DNA from: an uncultured Lachnospiraceae bacterium
Lineage (GTDB): Bacteria; Bacillota; Clostridia; Lachnospirales; Lachnospiraceae
DNA: 64,000 nucleotides
Assembly (NCBI GenBank): GCA_947566645.1
Contig: CANOKL010000005.1
Location: 62,001 to 126,000 of the forward strand
Direction of reading: 5' to 3'
Position 1 is the first letter of the stretch; each line of letters starts with the position of its first letter. Below, piece after piece: positions 43,534-52,477 of this stretch. Below the pieces are notes generated by a model that worked only from the letters and a program-made list of their open reading frames with translations, ran no database searches and had not been told where the DNA came from. The position numbers were made by a program, and so were the translations under genes.

Positions 43534-45442
43534 AAGCATCGCAGCCCAGGTATTCTACATGTTCTGTGTCTAATTTTTCTACGCATTCTGCTGCCTTTAC
43601 GATTGGGATGGTTTTTCCTTTCCGGATGAATACTGGTACTTCTGCGAGTGATACTTCTATGTAGTGATGTCCTTTCGCGAGTTTTTCCTGGGTGTAGTGA
43701 TTGTCTCTGGTGAATTTCACGAGCGTCATTTCTTCTGGGAGATAGACGTATCTGCCTTTTGCGTTTTGTGTGTATACGGGTGCGATCATGATCTCCTGTC
43801 CGATCATGAGCTGGTCTTCGACGCCTGCTGCGAATGTGTCATCCAGGTATTCGAATGCCAGTGGTTTGAAGTACAGGTCGTTGTTTTCTGCTGCCTTAAC
43901 AAAGGTATCGTACAGGTAGGGTATCAGCCGGTATCGTGTCTCTATGATTCCCCGGAAGTCGTCGGTGTCTTCGAACTGGTATGCTTCCTGTTCTCTTGTT
44001 CCGATTGCTGCATGGTTGCGCATAAGTGGGGTGAAGACTCCGAAGGCCAGCCAGCGGAGCACCAGGTCTCTTGTGGCGTCTGCGCCGAATCCGCCCAGAT
44101 CTGCTCCGGAATACAGGAAGCCGCACATGTTGAGTGACGGCATCATCTTGATATTCAGGAGAAGATGGGACCACCAGGATTTGTTGTCTCCTGTCCAGAT
44201 TCCGCCGTAGCGGTGCATTCCGATATAGGAGGAACGTGAAAACATGAGGATCCTTTTGTCCGGAGCGATTTTTTCGAAGGCTTCCCCTGCCGCCCTGGTC
44301 ATGTTGTATCCGTAGAGATTGTGCACTCTGTCATGGCGTATCATTTTGCCGTTAACGTTGTGATAGAACCTTTTATAATCTTCCGGGCTGTTGGCAAGGT
44401 TCTGCACTCTGTCGCCAAGTTCCCAGGGGGAAGTGTCCTCTGTTCCCTGTACATATTCCTTGATATAGCTTTTAAGTTCATCCATTCCTTCACGGGAGTA
44501 AAAGATTGCCGGCTCATTCATGTCGTTCCAGAAGCCTTCGATCCCCTGGTCAATCAGGGTTCTGTAATGGCTCCCGAACCATTCTCTTGCTTCCTTATTT
44601 AATACATCTGGGAAATGTGTATATCCTGGCCATACTGCTGCCGCAAAATCGCTTCCGTCTTCTCGTTTGCAGAAGTATCCTTTTTGTACCCCCTCTTCGT
44701 ATACAGAATAGCCTTTCTCAATCTTCACGCCTGCATCTATGATGGGAATCAGGCGCACTCCCTCTTCTTTCATCTCACGGACAAATCCTGCAAAGTCCGG
44801 GAAGTTTTTCTCATTTACTGTGAAGTCCTTATAATCCTGCATATAATCAATGTCCATGTAGATCATGTCCAGTGGAATATGATGATCCCGGTATCCTCTA
44901 AGGACTTTTACAAAATCCTCCTTCGTCTTGTATCCCCAGCGGCTCTGCCCGAAGCCAAATGCAAATCTGGGCGGAATATAGCTCTTTCCGATAATCTTAC
45001 GGAACTGTTTTACGATGTCATAAGCATTTTCCCCTTCTATCACATATACGTAAAGGTCTGCATATTCGCAGCTTACCTTCAGCAACGCGGACTTCGTATA
45101 ACCAATGTCAAATGTCATCCTGGCCGGATAATCAAAGAATACCCCAAACGGCGTCTTTCCGGACACAATTATAAAATTATGCGCTCCATACAGGGAAGCT
45201 TTGTCCTCTGTGTGGTCTGGGTCATCCGAGCAGTCACTGACGTAGCGGTACCCCCTTTTATTCATCCCCCGGTTTGCTTCCCCGAGTCCGTATACAATCT
45301 CATCCTCATCCATTATATAAGAAAAGGAAAATCCATTCTCTATTGATGTTTCACCGAACTGTGGCTCTCCCTGCTCTGCCTGTATGTTCTCTACAACAGC
45401 CTCTGTCTCAATAGGATCGCCAAATCTATATTTCCTTATCAT
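43532..45442 (-). CDS. Alpha-glucosidase, glycoside hydrolase family 31
   Basis: 636 residues. The GH31 (beta/alpha)8 barrel is clear: FGFGQSRWGYKTKEDF (about 155-170), MIYMDIDYMQDYKDF (about 190-204), the nucleophile Asp in GFWNDMNEPAIF (about 285-296), the acid/base Asp region RYGGIWTGDNKSWWSHL (about 400-416), and ADLGGFGADATRDL. No signal peptide, so it acts in the cytoplasm on malto- or isomalto-oligosaccharides or similar alpha-glucosides. It is shorter than the common 700-800 residue members, lacking a long C-terminal domain. No sugar transporter lies next to it. The gene ends inside a dispersed palindrome. Confidence 0.92.
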   Translation of the reverse strand: MIRKYRFGDPIETEAVVENIQAEQGEPQFGETSIENGFSFSYIMDEDEIVYGLGEANRGMNKRGYRYVSDCSDDPDHTEDKASLYGAHNFIIVSGKTPFGVFFDYPARMTFDIGYTKSALLKVSCEYADLYVYVIEGENAYDIVKQFRKIIGKSYIPPRFAFGFGQSRWGYKTKEDFVKVLRGYRDHHIPLDMIYMDIDYMQDYKDFTVNEKNFPDFAGFVREMKEEGVRLIPIIDAGVKIEKGYSVYEEGVQKGYFCKREDGSDFAAAVWPGYTHFPDVLNKEAREWFGSHYRTLIDQGIEGFWNDMNEPAIFYSREGMDELKSYIKEYVQGTEDTSPWELGDRVQNLANSPEDYKRFYHNVNGKMIRHDRVHNLYGYNMTRAAGEAFEKIAPDKRILMFSRSSYIGMHRYGGIWTGDNKSWWSHLLLNIKMMPSLNMCGFLYSGADLGGFGADATRDLVLRWLAFGVFTPLMRNHAAIGTREQEAYQFEDTDDFRGIIETRYRLIPYLYDTFVKAAENNDLYFKPLAFEYLDDTFAAGVEDQLMIGQEIMIAPVYTQNAKGRYVYLPEEMTLVKFTRDNHYTQEKLAKGHHYIEVSLAEVPVFIRKGKTIPIVKAAECVEKLDTEHVEYLGCDA

Positions 45443-45655
45443 GCTCCTTACCTCCTCGTTTTTGCTGCTTTCATAATTAGCGGAGTGCCTGGAAACTGCT
45501 TTGAAACTGCCCTCTGCAAAGTAGGGTACAGGTTGCGGGAATAAGTTTTCAGACAGTCTCTGCTGACTCTTCTATCATAACCATATTGATATCATTTGTA
45601 CATTTCCAGAAGCTAGTTCTATATATCAAAAATGGTCTGTTGTTGTCGCTTTCAG

Positions 45656-45819
45656 CTAGTACAGCTTTGCATTAATCTTGAAGTAATAGTGCTCAATATT
45701 CGTGTCAGCTGTGCGTCTCTTAACCGACGGCGCAGCGGGCTACGTCTAGGTTAAGAGACGTGCAGATGGCGCGGATAGCGAGTGCTTATTACTCAAGAAT
45801 TAATGCAAAGCTGTATTAG
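45656..45819. repeat. 164-bp MITE-like element with nested inverted repeats
   Basis: Outer arms TACAGCTTTGCATTAAT (45660-45676) and ATTAATGCAAAGCTGTA (45799-45815) match exactly and extend imperfectly inward through TTGAAGTAATAG/TATTACTCAA. A second perfect inner pair, GTCTCTTAACC and GGTTAAGAGAC, flanks a GC-rich centre. It fills most of the 45443-45905 gap, which otherwise holds a terminator (45836) and the GH31 promoter region. There is no coding potential. Confidence 0.8.
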
Positions 45820-45835
45820 GAGTACAGGCACATAC

Positions 45836-45877
45836 AAAAATCCAGGCATGTCAGGATTACATGCCCGGATTTTTTGT
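45836..45877 (-). terminator. Intrinsic terminator of the ArsR-type regulator gene
   Basis: AAAAATCCAGGCATG and CATGCCCGGATTTTTT arms, nine-base loop, T-run on the minus strand, about 30 bases after the stop at 45906. The symmetry would also work on the plus strand. Confidence 0.85.
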
Positions 45878-45905
45878 CATTCTCTTTCAAAACCATTCCC
45901 CGCAG

Positions 45906-46208
45906 TCAGTTCAATAACGCATCTGGAGTGTCATTATTCACTTTCATAATCGTATCCAATACTTTCCTTGCCTGCTCACTGCCCTCCTCACTGATGGAAT
46001 AATAAACAAAAGTCCCTTCTTTCCGCATATCCACAATACCTGAATCATATAATATTTTCATATGGTGGGATAATGTGGAGTTTCCGATATTCAACTTATC
46101 ACTCAACTCGGTTGCGCAATGCTCTGCCTCTCTCAGATGTGTGAGAATCTCAAGCCTCTTCTCATCACAAAATGCCTTGAATATTTTTGCTGTCTCTGAA
46201 TTTGTCAT
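45906..46208 (-). CDS. ArsR-family transcriptional regulator
   Basis: 100 residues from the ATG at 46208 (GAGGGATATT site); the frame is open 35 codons further but that part looks like chance. Winged helix with AKIFKAFCDEKRLEILTHL, recognition helix in LSDKLNIGNSTLSHHMKILY, and the wing RKEGTFVYYSIS. No metal-binding Cys pair (ELCVC) is present, so it is not a classical arsenic or cadmium sensor; Cys appears only at two isolated positions. It may regulate the AEC transporter gene directly upstream, on the same strand. Confidence 0.88.
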   Translation of the reverse strand: MTNSETAKIFKAFCDEKRLEILTHLREAEHCATELSDKLNIGNSTLSHHMKILYDSGIVDMRKEGTFVYYSISEEGSEQARKVLDTIMKVNNDTPDALLN

Positions 46209-46416
46209 AATATCCCTCTTTTTGGCGTAATTAGTAACCTCCTGATACTTCTTTTTTTGAATCACTTTCTTACAGTCTGTGCAGTAAATACCTTCGCTCC
46301 AGGAACCATGCACAGGCCTGCTGAATAGTTGCCTTTTTTTCAGTATACATGTCAGAAATACCCTCTGTCAATAATCGGGTAAAGCAAAAATAAATTCATC
46401 ATAATATTCCGTTTAT

Positions 46417-47361
46417 CTATACCAGTCCAAAGCTTCTAAGAATATACAGCCACCCTGTCAGAGTAAATGCACTGAAAAGAGTGGTAAGCATGACCACTCC
46501 CGAGGACAGGACACCGTCATGACCCATATTTTTTGCCATGACAAAGCTGGTCACCGTTGTGGCTGAACCAAGCATCACGAGGATTGCCACCAGTTCTTCC
46601 CTCCGGAAGCCCATATAGACAGCCGCTGGCAGAAAGAGGGCACAAAAGCCAATCAGCTTAATAAAGGCGGCTGTAACCGATGGTCCTATTTTTGCAAAGG
46701 CCTTTCTGAGATCGAAGGATGCCCCCATGGCCATAAGCCCTAACGGCGTTGCTGTCGCGGCAACATTTCCTACTGCCCTCTCCATGATATAGGGAACCGG
46801 TAACCTGAGTGCTGACCAGAGAAGCCCTGCCGCGATTCCTAGAATAATCGGATTGGTCAGGATTCCCTTTAAAGTCTTTTTCAGCGCTGTCCGGTCATAG
46901 CCCTGCGTTCCGTCTCCTGGAAATGACAGGACAAGGACAGCCATCACATTGTAGAGCGGCACGCTTCCAATGATCATAAGCGGAGCCATCCCTGCCGTGC
47001 CATAGATATTCTGGATAAATGCAATGCCCAAAAGCGCCGCACTGCTTCTGTAGGAGGACTGTATGAATTCTCCCCGCAGTGTCTGGTCTTTGAGGAAACG
47101 TGAGATGCCTGCCGAGATGCCGATACTGATGATTGTCACAAAAAGGCAGAACAACACAAATCTTGTATCCCATGCCTCTTTAAAATCTACTGCCGCCAGA
47201 TCACTGAACAGAACGAGCGGCAACGGGACGCGGAAGACGAATTTATTCATCTTGTCTGCAAAGTCGTCATCAATCCATCCGATCTTCCGAAGAAACAGCC
47301 CCAGTACCATAAGAAGAAATACCGGAACTGTTGCGTTTAAACTAAATATGAGATTATCCAT
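46417..47361 (-). CDS. AEC family transporter (auxin efflux carrier superfamily)
   Basis: 314 residues, ten predicted membrane helices in two halves. Family features are the N-terminal NATVPVFLLMVLGLFLRKIG, the conserved centre LGIAFIQNIYGTAGMAPLMI, and PLGLMAMGASFDLRKAF. AEC proteins export or import organic acids, amino acids or other anions. The ArsR-type regulator follows 208 bases downstream. A possible frame end at VAILVMLGSATTVTSFVMAK is as in relatives. Substrate unknown. Confidence 0.88.
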   Translation of the reverse strand: MDNLIFSLNATVPVFLLMVLGLFLRKIGWIDDDFADKMNKFVFRVPLPLVLFSDLAAVDFKEAWDTRFVLFCLFVTIISIGISAGISRFLKDQTLRGEFIQSSYRSSAALLGIAFIQNIYGTAGMAPLMIIGSVPLYNVMAVLVLSFPGDGTQGYDRTALKKTLKGILTNPIILGIAAGLLWSALRLPVPYIMERAVGNVAATATPLGLMAMGASFDLRKAFAKIGPSVTAAFIKLIGFCALFLPAAVYMGFRREELVAILVMLGSATTVTSFVMAKNMGHDGVLSSGVVMLTTLFSAFTLTGWLYILRSFGLV

Positions 47362-47918
47362 TTTTACTGCTCCTCCTCACCTTCAGATACTCCTGTAATT
47401 GGGCACTAAAAAACCGCCGATACATCCTTTGCTTTGAAGTATATAATAAACTTCTGCCGGTTTCTTATTCCACGCACTGGCACATGCATGGAGCATATAA
47501 ATTACAAACGAAAAAGAATCTTTATTCATCTTATCACACCCCATATTCATTCCTTTACAAATATTTTTAATACCATAGTTGTCATATGCCTGTCAAGATT
47601 TTGGGCAGACTTTTTGGTTTCTCCTGTGTATTGGAATATTTCGAATTTAATCCGAACATTAAATCCCACTGTTTAATAGCGATAAATCATTTGTATTCTA
47701 CTCGATAAATTTATATTGTTTTTAACAGTAAATATTGATATTTTTTACCAAAAGTTATATAATACAAGTATAAAAATATAGGAATAGTTACTGCCAGATA
47801 ATCAGTAAATGGAAAATATGTAATAAAAAGATCAACATGATGAAGAGCTGTTAAAGTATGCGGAAAATATTTGTGTATCAGAATAAAATACTGATATTCA
47901 GCAGGGAGATAGATTAAT
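47362..47918. other. 557-bp A/T-rich gap with one good promoter and no gene
   Basis: Holds TTGATA (47735-47740) and TATAAT (47758-47763), 17 bases apart, reading right toward the 71-residue protein and leaving a leader of about 150 bases. A short stretch in the leader could encode QHDEELLKYAENICVSE but is closed by stops, so may be gene debris. The left part must contain the promoter of the AEC gene. Confidence 0.5.
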
Positions 47919-48134
47919 ATGATATATTATATTCTAGTAGTTGTAACTGTTGTGCTATTCATTTTATCTGAAGCATTTAAAAAAGATAAATATTTACGAC
48001 CATTATTCAAAGGAATAGGCGGAACAATATTAATATGCATATTGGCAATTTATAATAGAAAATTTGCAGTAATTCCGGCAGCTGTTCTTTTGCTATACAT
48101 ATATATCCATGACTGGGTAATGAAAAAAAGATAA
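47919..48134 (+). CDS. Small two-to-three-helix membrane protein
   Basis: 71 residues (MIYYILVVVTVVLFILSEAF at the start), with hydrophobic helices at about 2-19, 33-47 and 50-64 and a basic C-terminus (HDWVMKKR). The ATG has a CAGGGAGAT site. It has its own near-consensus promoter about 150 bases upstream. A GGAATGCGC/GCGCATTCC hairpin lies 20 bases after the stop (48154-48177). Function unknown. Confidence 0.65.
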   Translation: MIYYILVVVTVVLFILSEAFKKDKYLRPLFKGIGGTILICILAIYNRKFAVIPAAVLLLYIYIHDWVMKKR

Positions 48135-48164
48135 GTTGAGGCTTAACCTAACGGAATGCGCAGT

Positions 48165-48628
48165 TCAGCGCATTCCTGACTCGTGAATAGTAGCTATAAA
48201 TTTTCTTTGGATCATCAGTAAAAAGACCAAAACCGGCGTGGGTGTCAGTACACATGCTGCAAATTCCACCGGACTGATCAGCAGGCCCTCTGCTGTTGTA
48301 TTCTCATACATATACCCCGGGAAAACAGATAGCTGCTGCATCAGTGCGCGGCGGCCATCCCGCTGTAATCTGCATGTTCGCCATAGAGGAACTGATATTC
48401 CACAGCCGCCGTATACTGCAGCGCCTCTTCCTCGAATACCATCGTGTCATCCGCAGACTGCCACTGTCCGTTCGTGGAGGACGTTGCAACCGGCTGCCGG
48501 TATGTAAAGCCTGCGGCTGTCCGGTGAACCGGCATAATATACCCTGACGGACGGTACGTAATCTCTAGCATGGCCTGCCCGCTGCACACATAAGCGATAA
48601 AGGCATCCTCCCCTTTTCTTACTCGCAA
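48165..48628 (-). pseudogene. Remnants downstream of the GH32 gene, including a sugar ABC permease C-terminus
   Basis: The last 58 codons (48341 to 48165; VEFAACVLTPTPVLVFLLMI, then QRKFIATIHESGMR and a stop) match the final helix and tail of MalG-type permeases, but no EAA loop or other helices precede them. The part before it (48628-48341, 95 codons, KGEDAFIAYVCSGQAMLEIT) is in another frame and joins by a TGATG stop/start overlap; I do not recognise it. The region looks like debris of an older transporter locus left after deletion. Confidence 0.5.
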
Positions 48629-50088
48629 AATCCTGTCATAGAACTGATTTTAAGCTTATCAATGACCGCATCTTTATAGGGGGTTCTGATCCAACATTCC
48701 GTCTGCTTTTTTTCTGGATATACATTACTCGTAATGCAATATCTGCCTTCATCAATATAAATTTCCACCGTGCTGCAATCCACAAGAAGCAGAAGTTTAA
48801 GCTTCCCGTTCCTTACCTCAATCGGGCAGTTCATCCTGCCCCGTCCGAACAGATCTCCCTGCCCCTTATCAAGGCTGACCACCTTCTGCACCAGGTCAAC
48901 TGCAACTACCATCGCCTTATCCCCCTCTCCCAATATTCCTATTTCCAGATATCTCGAACGGAGCTTCTCCACATCTATCCACAGCTCCATCCGGTAACTC
49001 TTTCCATCACCCGGATATAGATACTGTTTTTGCGCAGCCACAGCATAATTACAATACTGCTTCGTCTCAGCCTCCAACGATGCCAATTCACTGACAGGAT
49101 ACAGGCAGACTTCATTCTCCCCGTTTAAGCTGACAACTCTTGGAACGCTTAATGTTCCGCGCCACCCCTCCGTACCTGTCGGTCCGAAATCCTCACACCA
49201 GGGCATCCAGAGCCATCCATTCTGCCATGCGATCATGACGCGGTTTCCATGCTCATCCTGAAAAGACTGCGGTGCATAATAGTCAAATCCCACATCAAGA
49301 TTCCCGATCTTCTCTATCGTATACTGGCCGTTCTCAAAATCCATATTCCCGACACAATATAACGCCTTATTGTATTCCGGATGATTCATCGGAGAACATG
49401 TAAGAATCCATTTCCCTTCCAGTTCAAACAGATCCGGACATTCCATCATCGTTCCCAGTTTCCCCTTCGATTCCAGTATGGCACCCTTATAGTCCCACTC
49501 ATAAAGATTCTCTGACTCGTAGAGGAATACCCGTCCGTCCCCTTCCGGGTTCCGGCTTTTTACCGAACCGCCCAACACCATATACCATTTCCCGGCTGCA
49601 GCAAAAACCTTCGGATCCCGAAAAGGCTCCAGCGCATCTACCGGCCGCCCGGAGATAAGCGGATTTCCTGCATATTTCTCAAAATGGACTCCATCCTTTG
49701 ATGTGACCAGACATTGCGTCTGACATAACCGCCCCTCGCGGCTCATAGACGCAGTATAGAAAATATAAAGCACTCCATCCTTCTCAACCGCGCACCCCGA
49801 AAAGCATCCCCCTTCCGGATCATTGTCATATTCCTTATCCGGTTTAAGTGCAATGGGCATATCCTTCCAATGCACCATATCCTTGCTGACCGCGTGTCCC
49901 CAATGCATAGACGCCCAGTCACAATGCTTCGGGTTATATTGGTAGAACAGATGATACCATCCTTTAAAGTAAATCAAACCATTCGGATCGTTCATCCATC
50001 CAGTCGGCGCTGTAAAATGATACTTGGGCCTCCAGTTTTCATCTGCACAATCTTCTGAACGTTTATTTGCAATATATTGATTTATCAT
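48619..50088 (-). CDS. Fructosidase, glycoside hydrolase family 32
   Basis: 489 residues from the ATG at 50088 (AAGGAGAAGG site). All three catalytic motifs are present: nucleophile in GWMNDPNGLIY (about 28-38), RDP in LEPFRDPKVFAAAG (about 158-171) and acid/base ECPDLFELEGKW (about 216-227), followed by the C-terminal beta-sandwich. No signal peptide, so it cleaves beta-fructosides in the cytoplasm: sucrose, sucrose 6-phosphate, or short inulin-type sugars such as inulobiose. It comes after the GH91 gene, with an intrinsic terminator between. Together with the importer and GH91 it fits fructose release from difructose anhydride. Confidence 0.93.
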   Translation of the reverse strand: MINQYIANKRSEDCADENWRPKYHFTAPTGWMNDPNGLIYFKGWYHLFYQYNPKHCDWASMHWGHAVSKDMVHWKDMPIALKPDKEYDNDPEGGCFSGCAVEKDGVLYIFYTASMSREGRLCQTQCLVTSKDGVHFEKYAGNPLISGRPVDALEPFRDPKVFAAAGKWYMVLGGSVKSRNPEGDGRVFLYESENLYEWDYKGAILESKGKLGTMMECPDLFELEGKWILTCSPMNHPEYNKALYCVGNMDFENGQYTIEKIGNLDVGFDYYAPQSFQDEHGNRVMIAWQNGWLWMPWCEDFGPTGTEGWRGTLSVPRVVSLNGENEVCLYPVSELASLEAETKQYCNYAVAAQKQYLYPGDGKSYRMELWIDVEKLRSRYLEIGILGEGDKAMVVAVDLVQKVVSLDKGQGDLFGRGRMNCPIEVRNGKLKLLLLVDCSTVEIYIDEGRYCITSNVYPEKKQTECWIRTPYKDAVIDKLKISSMTGFCE

Positions 50089-50186
50089 ATCCTTCTCCTT
50101 TTCGTTTAATTTTAAAACATTCCTGAGTCCAGCCTGTAACCGGATGGAACATTGGAATCTCCGCATAGATTTTTGTTGCTACTGTA

Positions 50187-50220
50187 AAAAGAACCGCCTC
50201 ATAATGCAGACGGTTCTTTC
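50187..50220 (-). terminator. Intrinsic terminator between the GH91 and GH32 genes
   Basis: AAAGAACCGTC and GGCGGTTCTT arms on the minus strand, followed by TTTTTAC. It lies 33 bases after the GH91 stop and about 100 bases before the GH32 start, so may reduce GH32 transcription relative to the transporter genes, or GH32 has its own promoter. Confidence 0.75.
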
Positions 50221-50252
50221 AAAGTATTCATTCAATCTTCTGAAGTGGTTAT

Positions 50253-51608
50253 CTACATTCCCGCCGCCGGCGTTGCACGAAAGGCATTCATACTCCTATC
50301 CATAACTATCTGCCCTTCGCTTCCCGAATCCAGAACCGTGTTCCATACCGACTCCTTCTCCACCAGCACGGCTGTTACCTCAAGTTCTTCCGATTCTCTG
50401 ACGGACAGCAAGGCATCCACCTGCATGGAGAAGCAGGAACCCGCCTGGTCATCCGGCGTCTCTTCCTCGCCCGCAACAGCAACGATATGGTTGCCGGAAA
50501 TATAATTCTTCTTCCCCGATGCAACATGTATGATTACCGGCACCGCGCCTGCTGGTTTTATATACTGTTCATTAAGCACTTCCGAGATATGGTTCGCAGT
50601 TACCGTATTATAATTACCCTCAATATACAGAAGGCCATACCGGTCATCCAGCCCATTGTCATGCGCGTACATCGGCGGCCAGGGTTCGTGATCCCGCAGG
50701 AAATGATTGGAAGAGACCATATTCTCCGCACACTTTCCCTTCATCACCAGCATCCCCGGATAGAAGGAATGGAACCGGTTGCCCGTAACAACCGAACGCG
50801 CCACATTTTCAAAGTAAACACTGCTTGCCCCGCGCGGGAATATATTGTTTGCCGTAATCAGAAGCGCCCCGAAATTCTGCGCATAAATGGAATACCCTTT
50901 ATAACCGGCCCCGATCAGATTATCCGTGATCTTGGAAGCCTGCCCCCATCCCCGCAGCTCAATACAATTTCCACATTCAGCAATAAAATTGTCATGCACG
51001 CTGAGCGCGTCCGCATGGTATGCCGTAAGACCATGCTCCAGGTACACAAGTCCCATACCCGTAACCCGGAACGCATCATGGGGACTGGCAATGTAGATTC
51101 CGGTCTTCCCGTTGGTATATGTATTTTCCGGATTCTCTTCTCCTGTTCCGTCATCAATAAAATGCAGGCCGTCAATACAAAAATCAGCGAACTCCACCGA
51201 ACTAATCCTGGGATTCCCGCTCCGGTTCACATAGAACGCGGCTCCCTTTTCCTCCTCGTTCTCTGGCGCAGGCGGAAGATCTACAAGCACACGGCTGCCG
51301 CCCGGCCACAGTTCATGGCAGTTCCCCCATTCTTCTTCCGGGATATTGAACCGGATACTGGAAGAGGTAAATCCATGCCCGGATCCCATAATCTTCAGAT
51401 AACTGATGTCAATCACCACCTGTGTCGTAAGATGGTAATCACCCGGCGGGATATAGATCACCGCTCCCGGTTTCCCGCCTTCATCTACATCCGAGTCCCG
51501 CTGCCTGCCTTTGATATCCGCAATAATACTGTTAATCACCGCTCCGATATCCTCATATGGATTCCCCGCAGGCCACTCTGTCACATCATAATAATTCTTA
51601 CTGCCCAT
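50253..51608 (-). CDS. GH91 inulin fructotransferase-like enzyme, probable intracellular difructose-anhydride hydrolase
   Basis: 451 residues from the ATG at 51608 (GGAGGAT site). The whole length resembles inulin fructotransferases (DFA I/III-forming): YYDVTEW near the start, DIGAVINSIIADIKGRQ, GAVIYIPPGDYHLTTQVVID (about 48-67), MGSGHGF, and FIAECGNCIEL in the beta-helix. The Asp of HADALSV and the Glu of FIAEC are 11 residues apart, the spacing of the catalytic pair I recall for the characterised Bacillus enzyme (Asp233/Glu244). The secreted enzymes have signal peptides; this one has none. With an importer and GH32 beside it, it more likely opens imported difructose anhydride to a difructose such as inulobiose, as DFA-IIIases do. 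That direction is inference. Confidence 0.88.
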   Translation of the reverse strand: MGSKNYYDVTEWPAGNPYEDIGAVINSIIADIKGRQRDSDVDEGGKPGAVIYIPPGDYHLTTQVVIDISYLKIMGSGHGFTSSSIRFNIPEEEWGNCHELWPGGSRVLVDLPPAPENEEEKGAAFYVNRSGNPRISSVEFADFCIDGLHFIDDGTGEENPENTYTNGKTGIYIASPHDAFRVTGMGLVYLEHGLTAYHADALSVHDNFIAECGNCIELRGWGQASKITDNLIGAGYKGYSIYAQNFGALLITANNIFPRGASSVYFENVARSVVTGNRFHSFYPGMLVMKGKCAENMVSSNHFLRDHEPWPPMYAHDNGLDDRYGLLYIEGNYNTVTANHISEVLNEQYIKPAGAVPVIIHVASGKKNYISGNHIVAVAGEEETPDDQAGSCFSMQVDALLSVRESEELEVTAVLVEKESVWNTVLDSGSEGQIVMDRSMNAFRATPAAGM

Positions 51609-51627
51609 TATTCTATCCTCCAATCAT

Positions 51628-52458
51628 CTAGCCTTTCACCGCTCCCGCCGTCATTCCACTCACGATATACTTCTGTGCTGCAAGAGAAATAATCATGACC
51701 GGGAAGCTGAATACAAACGCTCCTGCGCACATCGGACCCAGATCCAGGTTATATGCTGATAAGAATCCTGCCAGACCAACGGTAAACGTCTTTGCGTTCG
51801 TGCTTGTCAGAAGCAGCGCGACCAGGAAGTCGTTCCACGCAAGAAACAGCGTAAAGATAAATGCCGTTGCCAGCCCCGGCGTACAGATCGGCAGGATAAT
51901 ATTCTTAAATGTCTGGAAGCTGCTGGCGCCGTCCACATACGCCGCCTCATCCAGCGTCGTCGGTATCCCTTCATAGAAGCTCAGCATCGTCCACATGACA
52001 AAGGGCATATTGATTGCCGCATAGACAATGACCAGTGCGATTCTGGTATCATACAGGCCCAGTTTGCAGATCAGCTCATAGATCGGGACAACAATACTTG
52101 ATGTAGGTATCATTTTCAGACATAATACCAATACAACGAGGAAAACCGATAATTTCGCTCCAGATCTCTGAATCGCATATGCCGCAAGGGATCCAAGGAT
52201 TAAAGCGATCACAGTACTTACGACCGCCGCTGTCAGGCTGTTGATAAAGAATTGCGCCGCATCCATTCTCTCAAAAAGCCCCAGAAAATTTTCTATCGAA
52301 AAGGCTTTCGGGAAAAACTTCGGCGGGACAGCAATCACTTCCGAGCCCGGTTTAAAGGAACAGCATACCACATATATGTACGGGAAGAACCAGAACACGG
52401 TAAGGATCACTGACAGGGCAATTCCTATGTTTTTGCCAACGCTGATATTTTTCTTCAT
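51628..52458 (-). CDS. Sugar ABC transporter permease (MalG-type)
   Basis: 276 residues; the ATG at 52458 has AAGGAG at the right distance, another two codons earlier is too close. Six helices, with the cytoplasmic EAA loop EGIPTTLDEAAYVDGASSFQ (about 178-197) that contacts the ATPase. The C-terminus (KYIVSGMTAGAVKG) is typical of MalG-type permeases. It pairs with the upstream MalF-type permease. No ATPase gene is in the operon, so a shared MsmX-like ATPase from elsewhere is expected, as for many Firmicute sugar importers. Confidence 0.93.
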   Translation of the reverse strand: MKKNISVGKNIGIALSVILTVFWFFPYIYVVCCSFKPGSEVIAVPPKFFPKAFSIENFLGLFERMDAAQFFINSLTAAVVSTVIALILGSLAAYAIQRSGAKLSVFLVVLVLCLKMIPTSSIVVPIYELICKLGLYDTRIALVIVYAAINMPFVMWTMLSFYEGIPTTLDEAAYVDGASSFQTFKNIILPICTPGLATAFIFTLFLAWNDFLVALLLTSTNAKTFTVGLAGFLSAYNLDLGPMCAGAFVFSFPVMIISLAAQKYIVSGMTAGAVKG

Positions 52459-52477
52459 CTTCATCTCCTTACACCCC

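Noticed and set aside
45656..45819. Integron attC-like site
   Set aside because: The inner arms (TTAACC/GGTTAA) recall attC core sites, but the consensus RYYYAAC/GTTRRRY is not matched and there is no integrase or cassette.
46209..46313. N-terminal extension of the ArsR regulator with CTDC motif
   Set aside because: A good ribosome site stands at the inner ATG (46208), and the 35 upstream codons do not look like ArsR family sequence; the Cys pair is probably chance.
47434..47676. 80-codon plus-strand ORF after the AEC gene
   Set aside because: No ribosome site, basic and low-complexity translation, lies in an A/T-rich gap.
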